Source of the DNA: Ruegeria halocynthiae
Lineage (GTDB): Bacteria > Pseudomonadota > Alphaproteobacteria > Rhodobacterales > Rhodobacteraceae
Direction of reading: 5' to 3'
Length of the DNA: 64,000 nt
Assembly: GCF_900106805.1 (NCBI RefSeq)
Contig: NZ_FNNP01000005.1
Span: 1 to 64,000 of the forward strand
Under the pieces are notes generated by a model. That model was not told where the DNA came from, did no database searches, and saw nothing but the letters and a program-made list of their open reading frames with translations. Both the position numbers and the translations under genes were made by a program. The number at the start of each line of letters is the position of its first letter. The stretch's first letter is position 1. This document shows positions 30,662-39,865 of the stretch, piece by piece.

Positions 30662-31465
30662 ATGAGCCTTATTCACTTGATTCTTGTGGCGATTGTGCAA
30701 GGCATAACCGAGTTTTTGCCCGTCTCGTCCTCGGGTCACCTCATCCTGCTACCCGGCCTGACCGGTGCAAACGATCAAGGGCTGGCAATCGATGTTGCGG
30801 TGCATGTGGGAACCCTTGGCGCGGTTGTTCTGTATTTCCAGTCCGATGTGAAGCAGGCGCTGTCAGGGGTGCCACATGTGATACGCGGCCGAATCGATAC
30901 CCCACAGGCGCGTCTGGCGCTGGGCTTGATAATCGCAACCATTCCAACAGTGATTGTCGGCGCAATCCTGTACCTGACCGGGCTCGACCAATCTTTACGC
31001 TCGGTTGCGGTAATTGGCTGGGCGATGCTGGGCTTTGGCCTGTTGCTGTATTGGATTGATCAGACCGGACCGCAAACCAAACAGGTCTCCGATTGGTGCC
31101 TGCGCGATGCGATGATCATGGGATTGTGGCAGATGCTGGCATTGATCCCGGGAACCTCCCGATCCGGCATCACAATCACGGGCGCCCGAAAGCTTGGCTA
31201 TACAAGGGAAGACGGTGCCCGGATTGCGATGCTGATGTCCATCCCGACGATTCTGGCCTCGGGTGTCCTGCTTTCGATTGACGTCATCCGCGACGCGGAC
31301 GCGCAACTGGCGAAAGACGGCGCCATTGCCGCAGCATTCGCTTTTGTTTCGGCGCTGTTGGCGCTGAACCTGATGATGCGACTGTTGCGTAGTGTCAGTT
31401 TCACGCCTTACGTGATCTATCGAGTCATTGTCGGAGCGATCCTGCTGCTGATCGCCTACACCTGA
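30662..31465 (+). CDS. uppP: undecaprenyl-diphosphatase
   Basis: Integral membrane phosphatase (BacA/UppP) that recycles the undecaprenyl carrier lipid for peptidoglycan and other glycans; can confer bacitracin tolerance. 267 residues with QGITEFLPVSSSGHLILLP and the second signature IPGTSRSGITITGARKLG, plus multiple membrane helices. It ends immediately next to the convergent SDR gene, with no bases between the stop codons. Confidence 0.97.
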   Translation: MSLIHLILVAIVQGITEFLPVSSSGHLILLPGLTGANDQGLAIDVAVHVGTLGAVVLYFQSDVKQALSGVPHVIRGRIDTPQARLALGLIIATIPTVIVGAILYLTGLDQSLRSVAVIGWAMLGFGLLLYWIDQTGPQTKQVSDWCLRDAMIMGLWQMLALIPGTSRSGITITGARKLGYTREDGARIAMLMSIPTILASGVLLSIDVIRDADAQLAKDGAIAAAFAFVSALLALNLMMRLLRSVSFTPYVIYRVIVGAILLLIAYT

Positions 31466-32449
31466 TCAGATCCGCAGATTACTTGCCGAATTCTGAATGT
31501 CGTCATATTGCCCTGAGGGGCGGAATTTCCACAAATATTCAGGCAGAACCGATTCCAGCGTCGCAGGCTCGATCCCCAGATCTGCAAAGCCCTTGGCGTC
31601 TTTTTCCACCACATTGTCGCGGCGCAGATTCTTGAGCTGGTCGCGGGTCAGGATATTGTTCGGAAACAACTGGAAACTGACGAATTTTGCAACATCCAGC
31701 ACACCTGCCATGATCTTGGCAGCCCAAAACGGCATTCCGATAATGATTCGACGGCGATGGATCACGTCCAGCATTTGCTGCATCAGGGACCGGAAACTCT
31801 TGGTCTCGGGCCCACCAAGTTCATAGACACCTGACGGCGCCGCACCCAGAACGCCCTTTACGGCCGCATGCGCTACATCATCGACAAAGACCGGTTGAAA
31901 CTTCGTATCCGCACCGACGAGCGGCAGGAACGGGCTTATCCGAGTCATACCGGCAAAGCGGTTGAAAAACTGGTCTTCCGTTCCGAAAATGATCGAAGGG
32001 CGCAAGATGACCGCATTTGGCATATGCTGTAATACGCCTGCCTCGCCCTGCGCTTTGGTACGTGCGTATTCACTGTCTGCCTCCAAGTCCGCACCGATGG
32101 CCGAGATGTGGACCATGCGGTCAACACCGTGCGCCGCCGCCAGCCGCGCAATCCGTTCGGCGCCATCGGCCTGAACCGCGTCAAATGCGTTCTTGCCCAG
32201 CTCATTCAGTACGCCCACGCAATTCACTACGGCATCGGCCCCATGCATTACCGCCGCGACCGACGCATCGTCACGAATATTGCACAGGATGGGTTCAACC
32301 TGCCCGACGACGCCATATGGCCGGACAAACATCGCCTCGTTTGGCCGCCGCACGGCGACGCGTACACGCCAGCCTTCGGCAGCCATCCGCCGCGCGATAT
32401 AACGGCCGACAAAGCCCGATCCACCGTAAATCGTGACCAGTTTGGACAT
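31466..32449 (-). CDS. complex I NDUFA9-like SDR-family protein
   Basis: 327-residue atypical SDR: NAD(P)-binding GGSGFVGRYIARRMAAEGW at the N-terminus, GADAVVNCVGVLNE and a sugar-epimerase-like fold without an obvious catalytic Tyr-x-x-x-Lys. This matches the NDUFA9/39-kDa accessory subunit-like family of Alphaproteobacteria. Start at 32449 chosen for GGAGCG ahead of MSKLVTIYGG. A structural or regulatory NADPH-binding role is inferred. Confidence 0.87.
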   Translation of the reverse strand: MSKLVTIYGGSGFVGRYIARRMAAEGWRVRVAVRRPNEAMFVRPYGVVGQVEPILCNIRDDASVAAVMHGADAVVNCVGVLNELGKNAFDAVQADGAERIARLAAAHGVDRMVHISAIGADLEADSEYARTKAQGEAGVLQHMPNAVILRPSIIFGTEDQFFNRFAGMTRISPFLPLVGADTKFQPVFVDDVAHAAVKGVLGAAPSGVYELGGPETKSFRSLMQQMLDVIHRRRIIIGMPFWAAKIMAGVLDVAKFVSFQLFPNNILTRDQLKNLRRDNVVEKDAKGFADLGIEPATLESVLPEYLWKFRPSGQYDDIQNSASNLRI

Positions 32450-32645
32450 GATGGCGCTCCTGCTGATGGTTCTCATCTGATTTATCGCCCAAGCGCCCGG
32501 CGAACAAGGCGCAATAACGCCGCGCATCCGTGAATTTCCAGCATGCAGTTACAAAGCCGGGGAAGGCATCAAAAAACTTTCAAAATCTCCCCGATTCCTG
32601 TTGACGCCCCGTGCCAGTCGGCTTAAACGCCCCTCCACGACACCT

Positions 32646-32732
32646 GCCCAGGTGGCGGAATTGGTAGACGCGCTAGCTTCAGGTGCTAGTGTCCGTATGG
32701 ACGTGGAGGTTCGAGTCCTCTCCTGGGCACCA
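32646..32732 (+). tRNA. tRNA-Leu (anticodon CAG)
   Basis: 87 bases. Acceptor arms GCCCAGG and CCTGGGC, followed by ACCA; the D-arm TGGCGGAATTGGTAGACGCG has the leucine-type TGG/GGTAGA pattern. The anticodon loop TTCAGGT reads CAG, followed by a long variable arm and the T-arm GAGGTTCGAGTCCTC. CCA is encoded. Confidence 0.96.
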
Positions 32733-33397
32733 ATGAATTCCCCATACTATATATTAAATCAATCGCTTAGCGGGAATCTCTTGCCTGGAAAGATCACGCT
32801 ATGTCTATAGTCATCTTTGAGGCAGAAGCGATTCTGGTCATGACCCAATACATCGAACAGAAGACAGCCAACGAGTTATGGTGTTTTCGCAGGCATACCC
32901 CTCATGAAATTCAGTGGCACCACCCAAAGCTGAACTAACGAGGCGAACCATAATTTCCCCTACAACTGAAGGGCCGTATTGAAGTTGCTAAGCTGGCGCA
33001 CAGGAAAGCAACAGAACAAGACGGTTCTTGCCCTATTCTCTTGTTTAACACCTAAAAACCAAATCTTGGTCGGGGAAGGAGTGATATGGTCACTTTTGAG
33101 CGCATTCGTTTGTCGCTCTGCGCGCCACATACCTTGGATACGCTCTATCTGGCGTAAAGCGGGGCGCGTCAGAATTGTGCAAGTGTCCAGCACTGATGAC
33201 TTTCGCAAATAAAGAGTCCCGCCAATGTGCAAAGCCTGGGTTTTGGCCCAGAACACACTCGAGAGCGGTTCGGCGATTTATTGCACATCTCAGTCATCTT
33301 TTTTCAGGATCAGCGCCCGTCAAGCTTGTTGGTTACAAAATCAACTATTAGCAAACTGCTTAAATTCGATCGGATCTGCCCGAAAGGAACGCGCGAA
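32733..33397. other. 665-base gap with no convincing gene
   Basis: Between tRNA-Leu and hmgA. Codon use and frame length give no convincing gene; a 98-residue minus-strand frame (32960-33256) is open but has no family character. A CAAGA-CGGT-TCTTG palindrome lies near 33017. It must contain the hmgA promoter, and the tRNA 3' side could be an old insertion site. Confidence 0.5.
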
Positions 33398-34762
33398 ATG
33401 AATGAAATGTCAAAAACCGAACGCATGACGGTTGCCCCGTCCTTGAAGGGTCCGCACGAAGGTTACATGCCGGGTTTCGGAAACGACTATGAGACCGAAG
33501 CGCTGCCTGATGCCCTGCCTCAAGGCATGAACAGCCCGCAGAAATGTAACTATGGGCTATATGGTGAGCAGCTTTCGGGCACCGCCTTCACGGCTCCCGC
33601 GCATCAGAACGAGCGTACATGGTGCTACCGCATCCGCCCGTCGGTAAAGCACTCACACCGCTACGAAAAAATCGATGTTCCGCATTGGAAATCGGCGCCC
33701 AATGTTGCCCCTGATGTCATCAGTCTGGGCCAGTACCGCTGGAGTCCGATGCCTCACACCGAAGAAACGCTTACTTGGATCACCGGTATGCACACCATGA
33801 CCACTGCCGGGGATGTGAATACACAAGTCGGTATGGCCAGTCATATCTATATGGTGAACACATCGATGGAGGATGACTATTTCTTTTCGGCCGATTCCGA
33901 ATTGCTGGTGGTCCCGCAGGAAGGGATTCTGCGGTTCTATACTGAGCTGGGAATCATCGACGTTGAGCCCAAGGAAATCGCTATCATTCCGCGTGGTCTG
34001 GTCTATCGCGTCGAGGTACTTGAAGGCCCCGCACGTGGATTCGTCTGCGAGAATTACGGCCAGAAATTCGAACTGCCGGGTCGTGGACCGATCGGCGCGA
34101 ACTGCATGGCCAACCCGCGCGACTTCAAGGCGCCAGTGGCGGCGTTCGAAGACCGTGAGGTGCCTTCGACCGTGACCGTCAAATGGTGTGGCCAGTTCCA
34201 CACCACCAAGATCGGACACAGCCCGTTGGACGTGGTGGCATGGCACGGCAACTATGCACCGGTAAAATATGACCTGCGCACCTATTGTCCGGTCGGCTCG
34301 ATCCTGTTTGACCACCCCGATCCGTCGATCTTTACCGTTCTGACCGCTCCGTCTGGTCAGCCCGGCACCGCCAATATCGACTTTGTTCTGTTCCGCGAGC
34401 GCTGGATGGTGATGGAAGATACCTTCCGTCCGCCCTGGTACCACAAGAACATCATGTCCGAGCTGATGGGCAACATCTACGGCCAGTATGACGCCAAGCC
34501 GCAGGGTTTTTCTCCGGGCGGCATGAGTTTGCACAACATGATGCTGCCGCATGGTCCGGATCGCGAAGCGTTTGAAAAGGCATCGAACTCAAACCTGGGA
34601 CCCGACAAGCTGGAAGACACCATGTCCTTCATGTTCGAAACCCGCTTTCCGCAACACCTGACGGTATTCGCCGCCAATGAGGCGCCGCTACAGGACGACT
34701 ACATCGACTGCTGGAGTGACATTGAAAAGAAATTCGACGGCACGCCCGGGAAGAAGAAATGA
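33398..34762 (+). CDS. hmgA: homogentisate 1,2-dioxygenase
   Basis: Opens homogentisate to maleylacetoacetate with non-haem iron. 454 residues from the ATG at 33398 (AAAGGAA ten bases upstream); the open frame extends 57 codons further but lacks family character. N-terminal signature [19 protein letters not shown]. Iron ligands lie in [15 protein letters not shown] (His, Glu) and near LPHGPD. First gene of a rightward cluster with fahA, an MBL-fold protein, a flavin hydroxylase, a DUF2783 protein and a VOC protein. Confidence 0.97.
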   Translation: MNEMSKTERMTVAPSLKGPHEGYMPGFGNDYETEALPDALPQGMNSPQKCNYGLYGEQLSGTAFTAPAHQNERTWCYRIRPSVKHSHRYEKIDVPHWKSAPNVAPDVISLGQYRWSPMPHTEETLTWITGMHTMTTAGDVNTQVGMASHIYMVNTSMEDDYFFSADSELLVVPQEGILRFYTELGIIDVEPKEIAIIPRGLVYRVEVLEGPARGFVCENYGQKFELPGRGPIGANCMANPRDFKAPVAAFEDREVPSTVTVKWCGQFHTTKIGHSPLDVVAWHGNYAPVKYDLRTYCPVGSILFDHPDPSIFTVLTAPSGQPGTANIDFVLFRERWMVMEDTFRPPWYHKNIMSELMGNIYGQYDAKPQGFSPGGMSLHNMMLPHGPDREAFEKASNSNLGPDKLEDTMSFMFETRFPQHLTVFAANEAPLQDDYIDCWSDIEKKFDGTPGKKK

Positions 34763-34961
34763 GGCCGCACACCTATTGGCGATTGGGGATGAGCCGATGT
34801 TGGCGGATGTGTGCATGGTTCCTCAGTACTGCACCGCGCGGCGCTGAGGTTTGGACCTGTCTCGCTATCCGCGCCTGATCGAAATCGAATAAACCTGCCT
34901 CATGCGTCCCGCATTCGCGGATGCGACGCCTGAGGCGCAACAAGATGCAGAGTAACAGCTT

Positions 34962-36221
34962 ATGAGCCAACTTAAGAAATCATGGGTGCAAAGCGCAAAT
35001 ACCGCCAACCACCCGTTTCCACTGAACAACTTGCCCTATGGCGTCTTTTCAGTCGCCGAGGAGGAACCCCGATGTGGTGTGGCCATCGGTGACATGATCC
35101 TCGATCTGGCCGCCGCCGAAGAGGTCGGCCTGATCGATCTGGCGGATGCCCCGGTATTTGACCTGCCGTTCTGGAACGACTTCATGGACCTCGGCAGCGA
35201 GGCATGGGATGCGCTGCGCGAACGCCTTACCGGTCTGCTGGTCGAAGGTGCCACCGAACAAGCCGCGGTTGAACCCCATTTGGTGCCAATGAGCTCCGTC
35301 CAGATGCACATGCCGATCGTGGTCAGCGAATACACCGACTTCTACGCAGGCCGGCACCATGCTTTCAATGTCGGCACCATGTTCCGCGGGCCGGAAAACG
35401 CGCTGCCGCCCAATTGGCTGCACATTCCGATTGGTTATAACGGCCGTGCCTCTTCAGTGATCCTGTCCGGCAGCGATGTGCGCCGCCCCTGGGGTCAGCT
35501 GAAAGGCCCGAATGACACGCTGCCGCGTTTTGCCCCCTGCGCCCGGTTCGATATCGAGCTTGAGATGGGCGCCATTGTCGGCACATCGTCAGACGGCCCG
35601 ATCACCGTGCAGGAAGCCGACGACAACATATTTGGCTATGTGCTTCTGAACGATTGGTCCGCCCGTGACATCCAGGCCTGGGAATACCAGCCGCTCGGGC
35701 CGTTTCAGGCCAAGGCCACCGCGACTTCGATCAGCCCGTGGATCGTGACCAAGGCGGCGCTGGAACCGTTCCGTTGCCACACCCCCGCGCGTGAGTTCGA
35801 GCTGCTGGATCACCTTAAGGACTGCGGCCCGATGCTTTATGACATTGATCTCGAAGTCACGCTTGCGCCCGAGGGCAAAGACGCCTCGACCATCGCGCGC
35901 ACGAACTACAATGAGATGTATTATTCGGCTGCGCAGCAGCTGGCGCATCACACCACGTCGGGCTGTGCGATGAATGTGGGCGACCTGCTAGGGTCGGGCA
36001 CGATCTCAGGACCTCAAAAGGAAAACCGCGGCTCACTGCTGGAACTTAGCTGGGGCGCGAAAGATCCCTTCATTCTGGATACCGGAGAAACCCGTTCCTT
36101 CATCGAAGACGGCGACACCTTGACCCTCAAGGGTGCGGCGCGCGGCGACGGTTACACAATTGGGTTCGGCGACTGTGTAGGCACGGTTCTGCCCGCATTG
36201 GACAACCCCTTTAAACACTAA
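34962..36221 (+). CDS. fahA: fumarylacetoacetase
   Basis: Hydrolyses fumarylacetoacetate to fumarate and acetoacetate, end of the homogentisate route. 419 residues: N-terminal SH3-like FAH domain (LPYGVFSVAEEEPRCGVAIGD), then the catalytic domain with YTDFYAGRHHAFNVGTMFRG (metal Asp and catalytic His), PIGYNGRASSV, ELEMGAIVG and FGYVLLNDWSARDIQAWEY. It lies 199 bases after hmgA; the gap has no gene. Maleylacetoacetate isomerase, the middle step, is not in the window. Confidence 0.97.
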   Translation: MSQLKKSWVQSANTANHPFPLNNLPYGVFSVAEEEPRCGVAIGDMILDLAAAEEVGLIDLADAPVFDLPFWNDFMDLGSEAWDALRERLTGLLVEGATEQAAVEPHLVPMSSVQMHMPIVVSEYTDFYAGRHHAFNVGTMFRGPENALPPNWLHIPIGYNGRASSVILSGSDVRRPWGQLKGPNDTLPRFAPCARFDIELEMGAIVGTSSDGPITVQEADDNIFGYVLLNDWSARDIQAWEYQPLGPFQAKATATSISPWIVTKAALEPFRCHTPAREFELLDHLKDCGPMLYDIDLEVTLAPEGKDASTIARTNYNEMYYSAAQQLAHHTTSGCAMNVGDLLGSGTISGPQKENRGSLLELSWGAKDPFILDTGETRSFIEDGDTLTLKGAARGDGYTIGFGDCVGTVLPALDNPFKH

Positions 36222-36233
36222 GGAAACTTGAAA

Positions 36234-37184
36234 ATGGCAAAAAAATTCGCGTCCCAAGGGGACATGACCGAAAAGAAAATCACATTCGACGAAATCGGTG
36301 AGGGTCTGTATGCTTTTACCGCCGAGGGTGACCCAAACTCGGGCATTATCATTGGTGACGACAGTGTGATGATCGTCGAGGCACAGGCCACCCCGCGTCT
36401 GGCCAACAAGGTGATCGAATGCGTGCGCTCGGTGACTGACAAACCGATCAGCCACGTTGTTCTGACCCACTATCACGCCGTGCGCGTTCTGGGCGCCAGC
36501 GCCTTTGGCGCACCGCAGATCATCATGTCGGACAAAGCGCGATCGATGGTTGTTGAACGCGGTCAGGAAGACTGGGACAGTGAATTCCAGCGCTTTCCTC
36601 GTTTGTTCGAAGGCCATGAGAGCATCCCCGGTCTGACCTGGCCGACCACGACCTTCTCGGACAGCATGACCGTTTACCTGGGCAACCGCCGCGTGGACAT
36701 CAAACAGATCGGTCGCGCCCATACCGCTGGGGATGCGGTGATCCATGTCCCGGACCAGAACGTCATGTTCACCGGTGACATCGTTGAAGACCATTCGGCC
36801 TGTTATTGCGGCGATGGTCACTTCAACGACTGGGGTCAGACGCTGAACAACATCAAGGCCTATGACGTGGACGCCATCGCGCCGGGCCGGGGCGATGCTT
36901 TGATCGGCAAAGAGGCTGTGAACAGGGCGATTGAAAGCACCCGTGACTTCGTGAACAGCACCTACCAGCCCGCCGCCAAGGTTGCAGCCCGCAACGGTTC
37001 CCTGAAAGAGGCATGGGACGCCGTGCGCGCAGCCTGCGATCCGAAATTCGCCGACTACGCGATCTACGAACACTGCCTGCCATTCAACGTCGCCCGCGCC
37101 TATGACGAAGCGCGCGGCATCGATACCCCAAGGATCTGGACTGCTCAGCGCGACCTGGAAATGTGGGAGGCGCTACAGGGCTGA
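36234..37184 (+). CDS. MBL-fold metallohydrolase-like protein with altered metal motif
   Basis: 316-residue metallo-beta-lactamase fold. The standard HxHxDH motif is replaced by THYHAVRVLG (His79, His81, Val83, Arg84): the Asp and the last His are lost. The downstream His (IGRAHTAGDAV) and Asp (FTGDIVEDHS) are kept, so at best one metal site seems intact. ATG 36234 has AAGGAA eight bases upstream, 12 bases from the fahA stop. Position within the homogentisate cluster implies a role there, perhaps hydrolysis of a pathway thioester or lactone, but no substrate can be assigned. Confidence 0.85.
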   Translation: MAKKFASQGDMTEKKITFDEIGEGLYAFTAEGDPNSGIIIGDDSVMIVEAQATPRLANKVIECVRSVTDKPISHVVLTHYHAVRVLGASAFGAPQIIMSDKARSMVVERGQEDWDSEFQRFPRLFEGHESIPGLTWPTTTFSDSMTVYLGNRRVDIKQIGRAHTAGDAVIHVPDQNVMFTGDIVEDHSACYCGDGHFNDWGQTLNNIKAYDVDAIAPGRGDALIGKEAVNRAIESTRDFVNSTYQPAAKVAARNGSLKEAWDAVRAACDPKFADYAIYEHCLPFNVARAYDEARGIDTPRIWTAQRDLEMWEALQG

Positions 37185-37322
37185 CGCAACCCGGTGAGGC
37201 GACGCCATACCCGGCGCACCGCCTCACCGGAACCAACCAATGCCTAAGCGAGCGTTCTGGCGAATTTCCAGAGCCACCCCAACGCTTGCCCCAGACACAG
37301 CTCTATTCAGGACGAGGTCAAC

Positions 37323-38942
37323 ATGCTGCAAGAAAGATACCAACTCGCATACAAACTCTATCCGTATGAACGCTCTGCGGATCAGGATCAGGACACGCCA
37401 GTGCGTCATCCGGTGGTTGTTTTGGGGGGCGGTCCGATCGGCGTGGCAACAGCGCTGGATCTTGGCCGACAGGGCATTCCGGTTCTGGTTCTGGACGACC
37501 ACGAAGGTGTTGGCATGGGCAGCCGCGCCATCTGCTTTGCCAAACGCGCCCTGGAAATCGCAGACCGCTATGGCTGCGGCAAGCCGATGCTGGACAAAGG
37601 CGTTGTGTGGAACCTCGGCAAGGTGTTCCACAAGGAAGAGAAAGTATTTGAGTTCAACCTGCTGCCCGAAGAAGGCCATGAGTTCCCCGCCTTCATCAAC
37701 CTGCAGCAGCCCTATTTTGAACAATTCATGATCGAACGGGTCCGCGACCTTCAAAAAGACGGCGTACCGATCGAGATTCGTGGCGGCAACCGGGTCGATA
37801 GCGTCACGGTCAAGGATGACCACATTGTGCTTGAGATCATGACACCCGAAGGCCCCTATAAGCTTGAGGCCGACTGGTTGATTGGTTGCGACGGCGCATC
37901 GTCGCCGTTGCGCAACATGCTGGGCTATGACTTTACCGGCAAGGTCTTCCAGGACAGCTTTCTGATCGCTGACATCAGGATGAAGGCAGATTTTCCGACC
38001 GAACGCTGGTTCTGGTTTGAGCCAACCCATGGCTCGGGGGCCTCGACCCTTCTGCACAAGCAACCCGATGACATCTGGCGCGTGGACTTCCAGATCGGGT
38101 GGGATGTGGACCGCAAGGAAGAGATGAAAGAGGAAAACATTCGCCGCCGTCTGGATGCCTTCCTGGGCGATAGCGTTCAGTACGATATGGTCTGGTCCTC
38201 AATCTACACCTTCCAGTGCAAACGCATGGAACAGTTTCGCCATGGCCGCGTGATCTTTGCCGGTGATGCGGCGCATCAGGTTTCGCCGTTCGGTGCGCGC
38301 GGGGCCAACTCGGGTATGCAGGACGTCGACAATCTGGGCTGGAAGCTTGGCATGGTCATCAAGGGCCAGGCGCCGGAAACCTTGCTGGACAGCTACAATA
38401 CGGAGCGGATTCATGGGGCTGACGAAAATATCCTGAACTCGACACGCTCCACCGATTTCATCACACCAAAATCCGATGTGTCGAAAGTTCTGCGCAACGC
38501 AGTTCTGCAGCTGAGCAAGGACTATGAATTCGCCCGCCCGCTGGTGAATTCCGGTCGTCTCAGTCTGCCGTGCACATATGATGGCTCGCCGTTGAACTCG
38601 GCGGATGCGCTGGGCGGGCCTGCGCGTACACGCCCCGGATCGCCCTGCCCGGACGCGCCGCTGGGTGATACATTCCTGCTGCCCATGCTTGGCAATGAAT
38701 TCACGTTGCTGACCATCAATGCCGATGCACCGGACACTCTGGAGGAAAGCGGTGTCCAGGTGAAGCGTGTCGCCTTGTCTGCGTCGGATGACAAGACCGG
38801 TGCACTGAAAGAACGCTATCTGGGCGACAATGACAGCGCTGTTTATCTGATCCGACCAGATCAGCACGTTGCAGCGCGCCGCCCGTCCTTTGACGAAACC
38901 CATTTCCGCGCAGCAATTCGCCGCGCAACCGGTCAGGAGTAA
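37323..38942 (+). CDS. FAD-dependent aromatic hydroxylase (MhaA/MhpA-like)
   Basis: 539-residue class A flavoprotein monooxygenase of the PheA/TfdB group. GGGPIGVATALDLGRQGIPV is the dinucleotide fold, WLIGCDGASSPLRNMLGY the DG motif, and IFAGDAAHQVSPFGARGAN the GD ribityl-binding motif; a thioredoxin-like C-terminal domain follows. A 65-aa DUF2783 protein starts five bases after its stop. This large-plus-tiny pair next to hmgA recalls MhaA and MhaB, the 3-hydroxyphenylacetate 6-hydroxylase of Pseudomonas putida U that makes homogentisate. That specific assignment is inference. Confidence 0.9.
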   Translation: MLQERYQLAYKLYPYERSADQDQDTPVRHPVVVLGGGPIGVATALDLGRQGIPVLVLDDHEGVGMGSRAICFAKRALEIADRYGCGKPMLDKGVVWNLGKVFHKEEKVFEFNLLPEEGHEFPAFINLQQPYFEQFMIERVRDLQKDGVPIEIRGGNRVDSVTVKDDHIVLEIMTPEGPYKLEADWLIGCDGASSPLRNMLGYDFTGKVFQDSFLIADIRMKADFPTERWFWFEPTHGSGASTLLHKQPDDIWRVDFQIGWDVDRKEEMKEENIRRRLDAFLGDSVQYDMVWSSIYTFQCKRMEQFRHGRVIFAGDAAHQVSPFGARGANSGMQDVDNLGWKLGMVIKGQAPETLLDSYNTERIHGADENILNSTRSTDFITPKSDVSKVLRNAVLQLSKDYEFARPLVNSGRLSLPCTYDGSPLNSADALGGPARTRPGSPCPDAPLGDTFLLPMLGNEFTLLTINADAPDTLEESGVQVKRVALSASDDKTGALKERYLGDNDSAVYLIRPDQHVAARRPSFDETHFRAAIRRATGQE

Positions 38943-38947
38943 CTCAC

Positions 38948-39145
38948 ATGGCCTTCCTCAACACCAAACCCAACATTGATCGTCCCGATGATTTTTACGC
39001 CGAACTGCTGTCGGCCCATGACGGGCTGAACAGCGATGAAAGCCAGGACTACAATACCCGGCTGTTGCTGATCCTGGCCAACCATGTCGGCGATCGGGAC
39101 GTGCTGTCCCAGGCGCTGGCCGCCGCATCTCAAAAAAGGGAGTAA
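38948..39145 (+). CDS. DUF2783 small protein, possible hydroxylase coupling subunit
   Basis: 65 residues, soluble and acidic. The pattern LNTKPNIDRPDDFYAELLSAHDGLNSDESQDYNTRLLLILANHVGDRDVLSQAL fits the DUF2783 family. It is always seen beside FAD-dependent hydroxylases in my recollection, and the spacing of five bases to the hydroxylase stop and five to the next gene indicates one operon. Resemblance in size and position to MhaB, the small coupling protein of 3-hydroxyphenylacetate hydroxylase, suggests a partner role; not proven. Confidence 0.7.
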   Translation: MAFLNTKPNIDRPDDFYAELLSAHDGLNSDESQDYNTRLLLILANHVGDRDVLSQALAAASQKRE

Positions 39146-39149
39146 GCCC

Positions 39150-39692
39150 ATGAAAATCGAACAGATTCATCACGTCGCCTATCGCTGCAAGGATGCGAAG
39201 GAAACGGTCGAATGGTACGGCAAGATGCTGAACATGGATTTCGTTCTGGCGATTGCCGAAGACCACGTGCCTTCGACACACGAACCCGATCCTTATATGC
39301 ACCTGTTCCTGGATGCGGGGAACGGCAACGTCCTGGCCTTTTTTGAACTGCCCACCAAGCCGGAAATGGGCCGCGATCCCAACACTCCGATTTGGGTTCA
39401 GCATATCGCCTTCAAGGTCAAGGACCGGGAAACCCTGATTAAGTTTAAAGAGCATCTTGAAGCTAACGGGGTTGAGGTTCTGGGTGTGACGGATCACTCG
39501 ATCTTTCACTCGATCTATTTCTTCGATCCGAGCGGGCATCGCATCGAACTGGCCTGCCCTGATCCCGAGGAAGAGGCGATGCTGGCGCGTATGGACGAGG
39601 TTAAGTGGCTGATGTTGGAAGACTGGTCAAAGACCAAGAAAGCCCCGAAACACGCCGACTGGCTGCACGCCAAAGAGCTTGGGAAGAACTGA
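39150..39692 (+). CDS. VOC-family dioxygenase/glyoxalase-like protein
   Basis: 180 residues, single VOC fold with IEQIHHVAYRCKDAKETVEWYGKML (first His), then DPYMHLFLDAGNGNVLAFFE, PIWVQHIAFKVKD (second His) and SIYFFDPSGHRIELACP (acidic ligand), so the metal triad looks complete. ATG 39150 has GGGAG nearby; the longer frame only overlaps the DUF2783 gene. Last gene of the homogentisate cluster; could be an extradiol-type or isomerase function in the same pathway. Confidence 0.88.
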   Translation: MKIEQIHHVAYRCKDAKETVEWYGKMLNMDFVLAIAEDHVPSTHEPDPYMHLFLDAGNGNVLAFFELPTKPEMGRDPNTPIWVQHIAFKVKDRETLIKFKEHLEANGVEVLGVTDHSIFHSIYFFDPSGHRIELACPDPEEEAMLARMDEVKWLMLEDWSKTKKAPKHADWLHAKELGKN

Positions 39693-39865
39693 AGACCCTG
39701 AGGTTCGAAAATTCGCCGAAGCCCTGACTGGCGTCGGCGGATTTTGATTGCGGGTTGCTGAAACGGCTTTCACGTTGCTCGCCGGTTTCGCCTTGTATGG
39801 TGCAGAGCCTCACCCAAGGACGGTCACAAATCAGCCCAGCAGGTGGATGGGTTTTCATAAACGAC

